From Solimonas sp. SE-A11 (lineage in GTDB: Bacteria; Pseudomonadota; Gammaproteobacteria; Nevskiales; Nevskiaceae): 64,000 nucleotides of DNA. Of this stretch, positions 41,733 to 49,942 are shown in pieces; position 1 is the first letter of the stretch, and every line of letters starts with the position of its first letter. The stretch is taken from positions 62,001 through 126,000 of the forward strand of contig NZ_JAUASX010000005.1 of assembly GCF_030345715.1 (NCBI RefSeq), in the 5' to 3' direction. A program made the translations under genes and the position numbers. The notes beneath the pieces were generated by a model. That model saw nothing but the letters and a program-made list of their open reading frames with translations. It ran no database searches and was not told where the DNA came from.

Positions 41733-44597
41733 TCAGGAGTGGGTGTTATCGGATTTCTGATTATCGGCGTTCTCGGCCTCGGCCGTTGTGACCGGGCTCT
41801 CGGCAGCCGGCTCTTCGAACAGCTTGAAGTAGTCCGAGGCCGGAGCGCTGCTGCGGAACTTCTGCGGGGCCTGCTCAGCCTCCGCGATATCTTCCGGGCT
41901 GTCCATGGCGATCACATGAACCTCTTCCTCCGTCGTTTCCGCGGGGGGCAGGAGATCGGCCTGGGCGGTGGCGATGGGCGCTGCTTCTTCCACCGCGACC
42001 TGCTCCACGACCTGGGCCGGGCTGGCCTCCGCGACCGGGGCCACTTCGACGACCGCGACCGGCGTGACGCTTTCCGGCGGCACGGCTTCGGATTCCGCCG
42101 CGGGTTCGACCGCGACCGTGTCCGGCGTCGTGGCTTCCACCATCACCGGCAGTGTGGCGCTTTCCAGCGGCGCAGCGGTGTCTTCCACAGCAGCCAGCTG
42201 TTCTTCCGGATGCGGAAGTTCCGATTCCGGTGCGGCCGATGACGGGATGTTGCCCGCCAGCGCATCTTCAGCCGTCAGCGCGATTACGCCCGCAGCGGGG
42301 GCCGGCAGCGCGTTCTGGCCCTGGCCTTCACCGCCACGGTCTCCGCCACGACCGCGGTTGCGACGGTTGCGACGGCCGCGCAGGCTGCGCCCGCCTGGAG
42401 TCGCCTGGCCCTCGGTACCTTCCGGCAGGGTGCCCGCGGCTTCCGCGGCCTCGGCGGCCAGTTCGGCCGCGGCGTCTTCTGCAGTCAGCGGCAGCAATTC
42501 CTGCGTCGGCTGCGGCGGGCGCTCGGGGCGGCCGTCGCGGCGTTGCTGATTCTGCTGGCCATCGCGGTTCTTCTGCTGGTTCTGCTGGTTCTGCTGGCCG
42601 TCGCGGTTCTTCTGCTGGCCCTGCTGGTTCTGCTGGCCGTCGCGGTTCTTCTGCTGGCCCTGCTGATTCTGCTGGCCGTCGCGGCTCTTCTGCTGGTTCT
42701 GCTGGCCGTCGCGATTCTTCTGCTGGCTCTGCTGTCCGTCACGGCGCTGCTGGTTCTGCTGGCCGCCGCGGTTGTGGTCACGGCCCTGGTCGCGGCGCTG
42801 GTTGTTGCCGCCGCGGCCATCACGGCGCTCGTCGCGGCGGCGCTGGTCGGGCAGGGCCTTGGCCGGTGCGGCCTCCGCCGCCGGTTTGGTGCCGAAGCCC
42901 AGCCAGCGCATCAACTTGGTCCAGACCGATTCGGTGGGCACGACCACCATCTGCGCAGGCGCCGCCACCACTTCCTGCTTGATGACGATGGGCGCAGGCG
43001 TTGCCGGCACGATCTGCTTCACCGCCGGCTCCTGCAGCGCGCGCTGCGGCGCCTGCGGCTTGGCCTGTTCCTCCTGGGCTGCGGCGTCGAAATTCTGCGC
43101 CAGCACGTAGGAAATGCCGGAGTTGTTATCCTGCTGCAGGTGATCCGCGCGGACGCGCTTGATCTCGAAGTTCGGGGTGTGCAGGGTCGCATTGGGCACG
43201 ATCGCGATGTGCACGCGGCAGCGCGCCTCGATCTCGCGCACGTTCAGGCGCTTCTCGTTGAGCAGGAAGGTGCCAACGTCCACCGGCACCTGCGCAATCA
43301 CGCGCCCGGTGCGCTCCTTCATCGCCTCTTCCTCGATCAGTCGCAGGATCGACAGGGCCAGCGACTCGACGCTGCGGATGTGGCCACGGCCGCTGCAGCG
43401 CGGGCAGGCCACCTGGGTGTGCTCGGCCAGGGTGGGGCGTAGGCGCTGGCGCGACAGCTCCAGCAGGCCGAAGCGCGAGATGCGGCCCAGCTGGATGCGG
43501 GCGCGGTCCATCTCGACCGCGCGCTCCAGGCGCCGCTCGACTTCCTTCTGGTTCTTGGAGCTGGACATGTCGATGAAATCGACGACGATCAGGCCGCCAA
43601 GGTCGCGCAGGCGCAGCTGGCGGGCGATTTCCTCGGCCGCTTCCAGGTTGGTGTTGAACGCGGTTTCCTCAATGTCGCGGCCGCCGGTTGCTTTGGCGGA
43701 GTTGATGTCGATCGCGGTCAGGGCCTCGGTGTGGTCGATGACGATCGAGCCGCCCGAGGGCAGGCGCACGTTGCGTTCATGCGCCAGTTCGATCTGGCTT
43801 TCCACCTGGAAGCGCTGGAACAGCGGCGTTTCGTCGCTGTACTGCTTGAGCTTGGGCAGGTCCTGCGGCGTGGAGTACTGCAGCTGCTCGCGGGCTTCCT
43901 CGTAGATCTCGGCGTTGTCGACGATCACCTCGCCGATGTCGGCGCGCAGGTAATCGCGCAGCGCACGCATGACGATGTTGTTTTCCTGGTAGATCAGGAA
44001 GGGGCCCTGACGCTTGGCGGCCTCGGCGATGATCGCGTTCCAGGTGCTGACGCGGTGGTCGAGATCCCACTGCAGTTCCTCGACCGTGCGGCCGACGCCG
44101 TTGGAGCGGATGATCAGCCCCATGCCGTCCGGCAGGTTGAGCTGGTTGAGGGCCTCCTTGGCTTCCTCGCGCTCGTCACCGTCGGCGCGGCGCGAAATGC
44201 CGCCGGCCCGCGGGTTGTTGGGCATCAGTACCAGGTAGCGGCCGGCCAGCGAGACAAAGGTGGTCAGGGCGGCGCCCTTGTTGCCGCGCTCTTCCTTCTC
44301 GACCTGGACGATGATTTCCTGGCCCTCGTCGAGCTGGTCGCGCAGGTTCTTGCCGTCACCCTTGAAATAGGAGCGGACGATCTCCTTCACCGGCAGGAAG
44401 CCGTGGCGCTCTCCGCCGTAGTCGACGAAGCAGGCTTCGAGGCTGGGCTCTACGCGGGTGATGCGCCCCTTGTAGATATTGCCCTTTTTCTGCTCGCGGG
44501 AGGCGTGCTCAATGTCCAGGTCATGGAGTTTCTGCCCGTCCACGATCGCCACGCGCAGCTCTTCGCGCTGCGTGGCATTGATCAGAATGCGTTTCAT
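41733..44597 (-). CDS. rne: Ribonuclease E
   Basis: This 954-residue endonuclease is the core of the RNA degradosome and matures rRNA and tRNA. The S1 domain lies at about residues 35-125. The catalytic metal aspartates lie in [10 protein letters not shown] and [11 protein letters not shown], and the Zn-link [12 protein letters not shown] (about residue 405) joins dimers. After about residue 520 the protein is disordered: an arginine-rich section, a glutamine-rich tandem repeat (see 42531-42761), then acidic/alanine/valine stretches. The C-terminal half therefore differs from that of E. coli. The gene is divergent from rluC, with a long leader. Confidence 0.96.
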   Translation of the reverse strand: MKRILINATQREELRVAIVDGQKLHDLDIEHASREQKKGNIYKGRITRVEPSLEACFVDYGGERHGFLPVKEIVRSYFKGDGKNLRDQLDEGQEIIVQVEKEERGNKGAALTTFVSLAGRYLVLMPNNPRAGGISRRADGDEREEAKEALNQLNLPDGMGLIIRSNGVGRTVEELQWDLDHRVSTWNAIIAEAAKRQGPFLIYQENNIVMRALRDYLRADIGEVIVDNAEIYEEAREQLQYSTPQDLPKLKQYSDETPLFQRFQVESQIELAHERNVRLPSGGSIVIDHTEALTAIDINSAKATGGRDIEETAFNTNLEAAEEIARQLRLRDLGGLIVVDFIDMSSSKNQKEVERRLERAVEMDRARIQLGRISRFGLLELSRQRLRPTLAEHTQVACPRCSGRGHIRSVESLALSILRLIEEEAMKERTGRVIAQVPVDVGTFLLNEKRLNVREIEARCRVHIAIVPNATLHTPNFEIKRVRADHLQQDNNSGISYVLAQNFDAAAQEEQAKPQAPQRALQEPAVKQIVPATPAPIVIKQEVVAAPAQMVVVPTESVWTKLMRWLGFGTKPAAEAAPAKALPDQRRRDERRDGRGGNNQRRDQGRDHNRGGQQNQQRRDGQQSQQKNRDGQQNQQKSRDGQQNQQGQQKNRDGQQNQQGQQKNRDGQQNQQNQQKNRDGQQNQQRRDGRPERPPQPTQELLPLTAEDAAAELAAEAAEAAGTLPEGTEGQATPGGRSLRGRRNRRNRGRGGDRGGEGQGQNALPAPAAGVIALTAEDALAGNIPSSAAPESELPHPEEQLAAVEDTAAPLESATLPVMVEATTPDTVAVEPAAESEAVPPESVTPVAVVEVAPVAEASPAQVVEQVAVEEAAPIATAQADLLPPAETTEEEVHVIAMDSPEDIAEAEQAPQKFRSSAPASDYFKLFEEPAAESPVTTAEAENADNQKSDNTHS
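42531..42761 (-). repeat. Tandem repeat encoding RDGQQNQQ units in RNase E
   Basis: About six units of 27-39 bases encode K(N/S)RDGQQNQQ, some with an added GQQ or NQQ. Nucleotide and protein identity between units is high, indicating recent expansion. The array lies in the disordered C-terminal half. Confidence 0.85.
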
Positions 44598-44790
44598 GTT
44601 GGTCTCGTCTGATGACGCTCGACCGCAGGGCAGGGGAGATTTCAGTGACAGGCATGGTGCGTTGTCTTTGTAGGTCGCCCGCCCTTTGCAGGAGCGCTGG
44701 TTTGTAGATGCCTGCGGCGCAAAAGCGCCCCAGACGCAAACTTGGGGCGAGCGGCGCTGCTAATATGCGCGCTGCAACATCCCCGAATCG

Positions 44791-44842
44791 ATTCCGTAAC
44801 CGCCGATGCGGTAACGGAATTTTCCGCTTATTCAAACGGAAT
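44791..44842. promoter_or_regulatory. Inverted repeats in the rne/rluC divergent leader
   Basis: ATTCCGTAACCGC CGAT GCGGTAACGGAAT forms a 13-bp stem with one mismatch (44791-44820). A further TTCCG ... CGGAA pair lies at 44822-44840. Both sit in the 253-base gap upstream of rne and rluC. They could be part of the rne leader used for autoregulation, by analogy with E. coli. Confidence 0.35.
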
Positions 44843-44850
44843 GTCGTATT

Positions 44851-45786
44851 TTGACACAAACCCGCCAAGAAGTGCGCAAGGTTACCGTTACCGCCGGCGA
44901 AGATGGCCAGCGCATCGATAATTTTCTTTTAAAACAATTGCCTGGGGTGCCGAAATCGCACGTCTACCGGCTCCTGCGTTCCGGCCAGGTACGGGTGGAT
45001 GGCGGCCGCGCCAAACCGGAGCGCAAGCTGGTCAAGGGCGAGGAAGTGCGCATCCCACCGGTGCGCATGGTCGAGAAGGGCGAGACCGTGCGCCCGCCGG
45101 ATGCCGTGCTGAACAGGTTGCGTGAGGCGGTGATCCACGAAGATGAGCACTACTTGGCGCTAAATAAGCCGGCCGGCCTGTCCGCGCACGGCGGAACCGG
45201 CGTGCTTTACGGGGTGATCGAGACCGTTCGCGCCTGGAACAAGTACGAATTCATCGAATTGGCACATCGCCTGGATCGCGACACCAGTGGCGTGCTGCTG
45301 CTGGCCAAGACCCGCCCGGCCTTGCTGCGGGCCCAGCGCGCCTTCAAGAACAGCACCGCCGACAAGCGCTATTTCGCCCTGCTGGACGGCAAGTGGAAAG
45401 GGGAGGATCGTGATGTCGACGCCGCCCTGGTGCGCAACAACCTGCGGGTGGAGATCGACGAGGAAGAGGGCAAGCCTTCCATGTCGCGGTTCTCGCCCAA
45501 GGCGCGCTATCGCGACGCCACCCTGATGGAGGTGCAGATCTTTTCCGGGCGCACCCACCAGATCCGCGTGCATTCCCTGGCCCTGGGCCACCCGGTCTGC
45601 GGCGATGCCAAGTACGGCGAGCGCGAGGTCAACAAGCAGTACAAGGACAAGGGCCTCAAACGCATGTTCCTGCACTCGCACTTCCTCAAGCTGGCGGCAG
45701 ACGAGGAGTTCCCCAAGCTGATCCTGAATGCGCCCATGACCGATGAGCTCCGGGATTTCCTCACCAAGCTTGGGCCGGGACGGTGA
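44851..45786 (+). CDS. rluC: Ribosomal large subunit pseudouridine synthase C
   Basis: This 311-residue RluA-family enzyme makes pseudouridines at three positions in 23S rRNA. An S4 RNA-binding domain (about residues 18-70, RIDNFLLKQLPGVPKSHVYR) precedes the catalytic domain with the active-site aspartate in AHRLDRDTSGVLLLAKT and with SGRTHQIRVHSLALGHPV. No ATG exists in frame; a TTG at 44851 gives the full length and a GTG at 44872 is an alternative. It is divergent from rne, the conserved arrangement. Confidence 0.93.
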   Translation: MTQTRQEVRKVTVTAGEDGQRIDNFLLKQLPGVPKSHVYRLLRSGQVRVDGGRAKPERKLVKGEEVRIPPVRMVEKGETVRPPDAVLNRLREAVIHEDEHYLALNKPAGLSAHGGTGVLYGVIETVRAWNKYEFIELAHRLDRDTSGVLLLAKTRPALLRAQRAFKNSTADKRYFALLDGKWKGEDRDVDAALVRNNLRVEIDEEEGKPSMSRFSPKARYRDATLMEVQIFSGRTHQIRVHSLALGHPVCGDAKYGEREVNKQYKDKGLKRMFLHSHFLKLAADEEFPKLILNAPMTDELRDFLTKLGPGR

Positions 45787-45811
45787 CGGTCGGCGGAAAC
45801 AAGGCCCTGTC

Positions 45812-45934
45812 ATGAACGGGCCTAGCCTTCTGATCTTCGACTGGGACGGGTGCGCAGGAACAAGCGCATGTCCAGTGGACATGCGCCCTGCGCACGGGCG
45901 GCCATGGATGGCCGCCCCGGGGGTGGGTGGGTGA
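45812..45934 (+). pseudogene. Truncated second copy of the HAD phosphatase start
   Basis: A 40-codon reading starts MNGPSLLIFDWDG, identical in its core to the start of the real gene 144 bases later (LLIFDWDGTLSDS). After DWDG it enters the tandem-hairpin element and becomes CAGTSACPVDM..., so the HAD domain is lost. Its TGA overlaps the GTG at 45931 (GTGA) in the frame of the intact gene, so it could act as a translated leader. It is probably the original start, cut off by the insertion. Confidence 0.5.
45850..45917. repeat. Tandem nested-hairpin element inside the HAD gene leader
   Basis: Two hairpins lie end to end. The first (45850-45895) has an outer stem GTGCGCAGG / CCTGCGCAC and an inner stem GCGCATGTCC / GGACATGCGC with loop AGT and a 5-base bulge. 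The second (45896-45917) is GGGCGGCCAT GG ATGGCCGCCC. All stems are perfect. The block starts exactly after the codons for DWDG in the truncated copy, as a short palindromic mobile element would. Confidence 0.7.
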
Positions 45935-45948
45935 GCCGCGGCCCCGCC

Positions 45949-46629
45949 ATGGATGGCAAGCGCTACAAGTTGTTGATATTCGACTGGGATGGGACTTTAT
46001 CCGACTCAGCCGCGGCGATCGTCGACACCATGCAGGTGGCGATCCGTGACCTGGGGCTGCCGCCGCGCGAGGACCAGGTCATCCGCGAGCTCATCGGCCT
46101 GGGCATGAACGACGTGCTCACCCGGTTGTTCCCGGAGCTGGAGTTGAACGCCCTCAAGGCTCTGCTGGAGCGCTACCGCGCCCAGTGGGTCAACGAGACC
46201 CGGGAGGCTCCCTTGTTCCCCGGGGCACTGGAGGCCCTCCAGGCGCTGCAGGGGCAGGGCTACCGGCTGGCGGTGGCTACCGGCAAGTCGCGCCGTGGCC
46301 TGGATCGCTCGCTGAGGCACCACACCGAATTGCAGCGCCTGCTGGTGGGCTCGCGCACTGCGGACGAAACCGCCTCCAAGCCCGACCCCCTGATGCTGCG
46401 CGAGTTGCTGGACGTCGAGGGCCTGGCCGCCGGCGAGGCCCTGATGATCGGCGATACCGAGTACGACATGGCCATGGCCTGCGCCATCGGCATGCCGGGG
46501 GCGGGCGTGCTCTGCGGGGTGCATGAAGCGCCACGCCTGAGCCAGTCCGGTGCCGCGGTGCTGCTGGAGGACGTGGCCGGGCTGCCGGGCTGGCTCGCTG
46601 CGCCGCGCAGTTCCGTCAGGGGATCCTGA
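45949..46629 (+). CDS. HAD-superfamily phosphatase (phosphoglycolate phosphatase-like)
   Basis: This 226-residue HAD-IA hydrolase starts MDGKRYKLLIFDWDGTLSDS. Motif I is DWDGT, motif II is AVATGKSRRGLDRSL, motif III includes ETASKPDP, and motif IV is MIGDTEYDMAMA, all with the catalytic acidic residues. The cap insert between motifs I and II is typical of the Gph type. It follows rluC as in E. coli neighbourhoods. A GTG at 45931 is an alternative start. The 3' end overlaps the convergent maf-type gene by 14 bases. The substrate is inferred. Confidence 0.9.
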   Translation: MDGKRYKLLIFDWDGTLSDSAAAIVDTMQVAIRDLGLPPREDQVIRELIGLGMNDVLTRLFPELELNALKALLERYRAQWVNETREAPLFPGALEALQALQGQGYRLAVATGKSRRGLDRSLRHHTELQRLLVGSRTADETASKPDPLMLRELLDVEGLAAGEALMIGDTEYDMAMACAIGMPGAGVLCGVHEAPRLSQSGAAVLLEDVAGLPGWLAAPRSSVRGS

Positions 46630-47206
46630 ATCCGGCTTCCCGCAGCAGGGCGGCGGTGCGGATCAGCGGCAGGCCGATCAGGCCGGTGGGGTCGTTGCTA
46701 CGCATCTCCTCGAACAGGCTGATGCCCAGGCCCTCGCACTTGAAGCTGCCCGCGCAGTCCAGCGCCGGTTCGGCCGCCAGGTAACGTTCGATGGTCGTCT
46801 CGTCCAGGCGGCGGAAGCGCACCGTGGTGACGTCCAGGGCCTGCAGCAGCCGCGTGCCCTGGACCAGGGCCACCGCCGTAAGGAACTCCACGGTCTGGCC
46901 CGACAGCAGGCGCAGTTGCTCCCGGGCCCGCTCCAGGGTGCCAGGCTTGCCCAGGATGCGTCCCTGGGCGGCGGCGGACTGGTCGGAACCCAGGATCCAG
47001 GCCTGGGGATGCGCCTGGGCCAGGGCGCGGGCCTTGGCCACGGCCAGGCGCTGGGTCAGTTCGCGCGGGTTCTCGCCGGGCTGGGGAGTCTCGTCCACCT
47101 GCGAGGGCAGTGCCCGGAAGGCGATCTGCAGCCGGCCCAGCAGCTCCGCCCGGTAGCGAGAGCCCGAAGCAAGGATCAATATGGGGTTGGCTACGGGGTT
47201 AGCCAT
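46616..47206 (-). CDS. Maf-like nucleotide pyrophosphatase (YceF type)
   Basis: This 196-residue protein belongs to the Maf/HAM1 fold; YceF-type members hydrolyse modified or m7G-type nucleotides. The N-terminal motif is ILASGSRYRAELL, the catalytic segment is WILGSDQSAAAQGRILGKPG, and GSFKCEGLGISLFEEM is the family motif. In E. coli yceF is next to yceD-rpmF-plsX, as here on the opposite strand. Its tail overlaps the HAD gene. Confidence 0.92.
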   Translation of the reverse strand: MANPVANPILILASGSRYRAELLGRLQIAFRALPSQVDETPQPGENPRELTQRLAVAKARALAQAHPQAWILGSDQSAAAQGRILGKPGTLERAREQLRLLSGQTVEFLTAVALVQGTRLLQALDVTTVRFRRLDETTIERYLAAEPALDCAGSFKCEGLGISLFEEMRSNDPTGLIGLPLIRTAALLREAGFRIP

Positions 47207-47238
47207 TGAATTTCTTGAGATATGCGTCCACTGCGCCT

Positions 47239-47267
47239 TTGACTTTTGAGGGGCGGATCACTATGAT
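47239..47267 (+). promoter_or_regulatory. Sigma-70 promoter of yceD-rpmF-plsX
   Basis: TTGACT (47239-47244) and TATGAT (47262-47267) are 17 bp apart, a near-consensus pair. The start near 47274 gives a 29-base leader to the TTG of yceD. Confidence 0.75.
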
Positions 47268-47302
47268 GCGCGCCCTTTGAAGGGTAGCTCGGGACGCTTG
47301 CC

Positions 47303-47812
47303 TTGGGTATCCCCACCAGAATCCGTGTTTCCAGTGCGGCCGCGCAGGCGGAACGCTACGACGGCGGCCTGCCGTTGAAGTCGTTGCCGCGCCTGGCCGG
47401 GTTGCTGGCGGATGTCGGCGGCGCGCTCGAGGTGTCTCTCCAGGCGCAGATGCGTGAAGGCCATGCGGCCTTGCAGGGTTCTCTGGGCGGTTCGCTCACG
47501 CTGGCCTGCAAGCGTTGCGGAAAGTCCTACGCCTGGCCGCTGGAGACGGAAGTGGACTGGCGGCTGGTTGCGGATGAAGCCAGCGAGCGGGCCCTGATGC
47601 AGGAATTCGAGCCGCTGCTGGTCGAAGATGACGAGTTGCAGCTACGCGAGGCGATCGAAGACGAAGTGTTGTTGTGTCTGCCGATGCTGCCGCGCTGTGA
47701 ATCGTGCGAAAATATGGTCGCGTCGCAGCCCGAGGCTGCAGCGCCGGTGGAAGAAGAGCCTCGTCGGGAAAACCCTTTCGCGGCATTGAAGAAGCAGTTG
47801 AAGTCGGATTGA
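47303..47812 (+). CDS. yceD: YceD/DUF177 family 23S rRNA accumulation protein
   Basis: This 169-residue protein starts at TTG, the only in-frame start after the stop at 47285. Two CxxC pairs (LACKRCGKSY and PRCESCENM) could bind zinc. The acidic PLLVEDDELQLREAIEDEVLLC segment is the DUF177 core. YceD influences 23S rRNA levels and lies immediately before rpmF. A strong promoter lies just upstream. Confidence 0.93.
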   Translation: MGIPTRIRVSSAAAQAERYDGGLPLKSLPRLAGLLADVGGALEVSLQAQMREGHAALQGSLGGSLTLACKRCGKSYAWPLETEVDWRLVADEASERALMQEFEPLLVEDDELQLREAIEDEVLLCLPMLPRCESCENMVASQPEAAAPVEEEPRRENPFAALKKQLKSD

Positions 47813-47845
47813 AGTACAGGGCGTTGTGCCCGACGGAGCAAGACA

Positions 47846-48052
47846 ATGGCAGTTTCACAGGATAAGAAGTCCCGTCAGATGCGCGGCCACCGCCACGCCC
47901 ACTGGAAAAACAAGGTCAAGCCGGCTGCACTGTCGGTCGACTCCACTTCCGGTGAGACGCACCAGCGTCACCACGTGACGGCTGACGGCTACTACCGCGG
48001 CAAGAAGGTCATCGACACGGCCGCCCCGGCCGCCGACAGCACCGAAGAGTAA
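47846..48052 (+). CDS. rpmF: 50S ribosomal protein L32
   Basis: This 68-residue basic protein starts [20 protein letters not shown], close to the L32 pattern. The C-terminal [13 protein letters not shown] motif is conserved. It lacks the zinc cysteines, as many gammaproteobacterial L32 do. It lies between yceD and plsX. Confidence 0.97.
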   Translation: MAVSQDKKSRQMRGHRHAHWKNKVKPAALSVDSTSGETHQRHHVTADGYYRGKKVIDTAAPAADSTEE

Positions 48053-48074
48053 GCCTGGATCCGGGCGCAACCGC

Positions 48075-49124
48075 ATGGCTGCCCCCGTCATCCTCGCCAT
48101 CGACGCCATGAGCGGCGATCACGGCTATCCGGTAGCCGTGGACGCCGCTCTGTCGTCTTTGCAGGAACACCCGCAGCTGCAATTGGTCCTCGTCGGTGAC
48201 GAGGGGCGGTTGCGCGCAGCCCTGGCCGAGCGCAAGCAGGGCAATGATCCGCGCCTGACGCTGCAGCACGCCAGCGAAGTCGTGGAAATGGACGAATCGC
48301 CGTCCAAGGCGCTGCGCAACAAGAAAGATTCCTCGATGCGGGTGGCCATCAACCTGGTCAAGGAAGGCCGCGCCCGCGCCGCCGTCTCTGCCGGCAATAC
48401 TGGCGCGCTGATGGCCACCGCCAAGTTCGTGCTGAAGACCCTGCCGGGCATCGACCGGCCGGCGATCATCTCCGCCATTCCTTCGGTCAACGGCCACGTC
48501 CACATGCTGGATCTGGGCGCCAATGCCGAATGCAGTGCCGACCAGTTGGTGCAGTTCGCCGTGATGGGCTCGGCCCTGGTGACCGCGGCCTACGGCATCC
48601 AGCGGCCCAAGGTCGCCTTGCTGAACATCGGCGAGGAGGAGATCAAGGGCAACGACACGATCAAGCTGGCGGCTTCGCTGCTGCAGCAATCCAGCCTCAA
48701 CTACATCGGCTTCGTCGAGGGTGACGGCATCTTCCTGCGCGACGTCGACGTGGTGGTCTGCGACGGTTTCGTCGGCAACGTCGCGCTCAAGACCGGCGAG
48801 GGTGTGGCCAAGCTGATCCACCAGTTCATGAAGGAAGAGTTCACCCGCAACGTCTTCACCAAGGCGGCAGCGGTGGCGGCGATGCCGGCACTCAAGGCCC
48901 TGGGGCGTCGCATGGACCCGCGCAACTACAACGGCGCCAGCTTTGCCGGCCTGACCGGCATCGTCATCAAGTCGCACGGCAGTGCCGACGCCCTGGCCTT
49001 TGCCCACGCCATCGGTGTGGCGATCAAGGCCGTGGAGCAGGACATACCGGCGCGCATCAGCAGCCTGCTCGTCAGCGTGGTCAAGCCCGCCGACGACGCA
49101 GTGCCGGGCGCCGAAGCCGCCTGA
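48075..49124 (+). CDS. plsX: Phosphate acyltransferase PlsX
   Basis: This 349-residue enzyme makes acyl-phosphate from acyl-ACP for phospholipid synthesis. The N-terminal AIDAMSGDHG, the middle AAVSAGNTGALMATAKFVL, and the LDLGANAECSADQLVQFA and VVCDGFVGNVALKTGEG motifs are all typical. It is the third gene after yceD and rpmF. The usual downstream fabH is missing; the next gene is a convergent permease. Confidence 0.96.
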   Translation: MAAPVILAIDAMSGDHGYPVAVDAALSSLQEHPQLQLVLVGDEGRLRAALAERKQGNDPRLTLQHASEVVEMDESPSKALRNKKDSSMRVAINLVKEGRARAAVSAGNTGALMATAKFVLKTLPGIDRPAIISAIPSVNGHVHMLDLGANAECSADQLVQFAVMGSALVTAAYGIQRPKVALLNIGEEEIKGNDTIKLAASLLQQSSLNYIGFVEGDGIFLRDVDVVVCDGFVGNVALKTGEGVAKLIHQFMKEEFTRNVFTKAAAVAAMPALKALGRRMDPRNYNGASFAGLTGIVIKSHGSADALAFAHAIGVAIKAVEQDIPARISSLLVSVVKPADDAVPGAEAA

Positions 49125-49136
49125 ACAGCGGGGCGC

Positions 49137-49897
49137 TCAGCCCCAGATACCCTGGACGATCAGGCTGGCGCCCATCAGCAGCGTCAGGAATTCGTAGGCG
49201 CGCTTGATGAAGCGATTGCCCTGCAGCAACCCCAGGTGCGAGCCCAGGTAACCACCGGCGAGCCCGCCGATCACCAGCGCCGGAATCCAGGCCCACATTA
49301 CCGGCCCGGCCACGGCCGCGGTCATCGCGCCGGCGGCATTCCAGAACAGGCCCACCATGATCATCGTGTGGGCCACCGCCTGACGGTAGTCGAAGCCGAA
49401 CCAGAGCAGTAACAGCAGGGTCGAGAACACACCCGGGCCTGACGGCACCAGCCCGGTCAGCCAGCCGACCACGAAAATCCAGAGGCAACCCCAGCGCAGG
49501 CCGGCGCCCTCACGGTTGCGCGGCACCGCCTGCAGCCCCAGGGCGGGCCGCCAGATCGAGTACAAGCCCATGCCGATGTTCACGCAGCCGAACACCACGT
49601 TGCCGACGTTGTCCGGAATCTCGAAAGCCAGGCGCGTGCCGAAGATCACGCCCGGCAGACCCAGCAGCGTGCACAAGCCCAGGAAACGCCAGTCGATGCG
49701 CCCTCGCGCAGGTGCCGCGCGGTGGATCCTACGCCCAGCGCCACCACCGCGACCTTGTGCGTCGCCACCGCCGCGGCGAAGGGCAGGCCCAGCAGCACCA
49801 GCGCAGGGAACTGCAGCAGCCCCGCGCCACCGCCGGCCAGGGCGGAGAAGAAACTGGCGGCGAAGCCGGTGAGCAGGAGGGTGAGGGTTTCGAGCAT
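49137..49897 (-). pseudogene. TSUP (TauE/SafE-like) permease, interrupted by a frameshift
   Basis: The N-terminal part (MLETLTLLLTGFAASFFSAL ... GVGSTARHLREG) starts at 49897 and the rest (IDWRFLGLCTLLGLPGV ... YEFLTLLMGASLIVQGIWG) ends at 49137 in a different frame. Together they make a full TSUP permease of about 253 residues with eight hydrophobic segments. The break is near 49710, where GAGGGCGCATC lacks one base, most likely a G. TSUP proteins export or import sulfite, sulfoacetate or similar anions. It may be a true pseudogene or an assembly error. Confidence 0.7.
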
Positions 49898-49914
49898 GAA
49901 GCCTTGTGTATCGT

Positions 49915-49936
49915 CGCAGGAGCGGCCGCTCCTGCG
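49915..49936. repeat. 22-bp perfect palindrome, REP-like
   Basis: CGCAGGAGCGG / CCGCTCCTGCG with no loop lies between gspF and the TSUP gene. It shares the AGGAGC...GCTCCT core with the element at 24722 and may act as a terminator for gspF. Confidence 0.6.
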
Positions 49937-49942
49937 GAACGG

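Noticed and set aside
42531-42761. Regular repeats resembling a CRISPR array
   Set aside because: Units are in frame, have no unique spacers, and encode part of RNase E.
45919-45933. GGGGGTGGGTGGG as a possible G-quadruplex
   Set aside because: Only three clear G-runs are present, one short of an intramolecular quadruplex.
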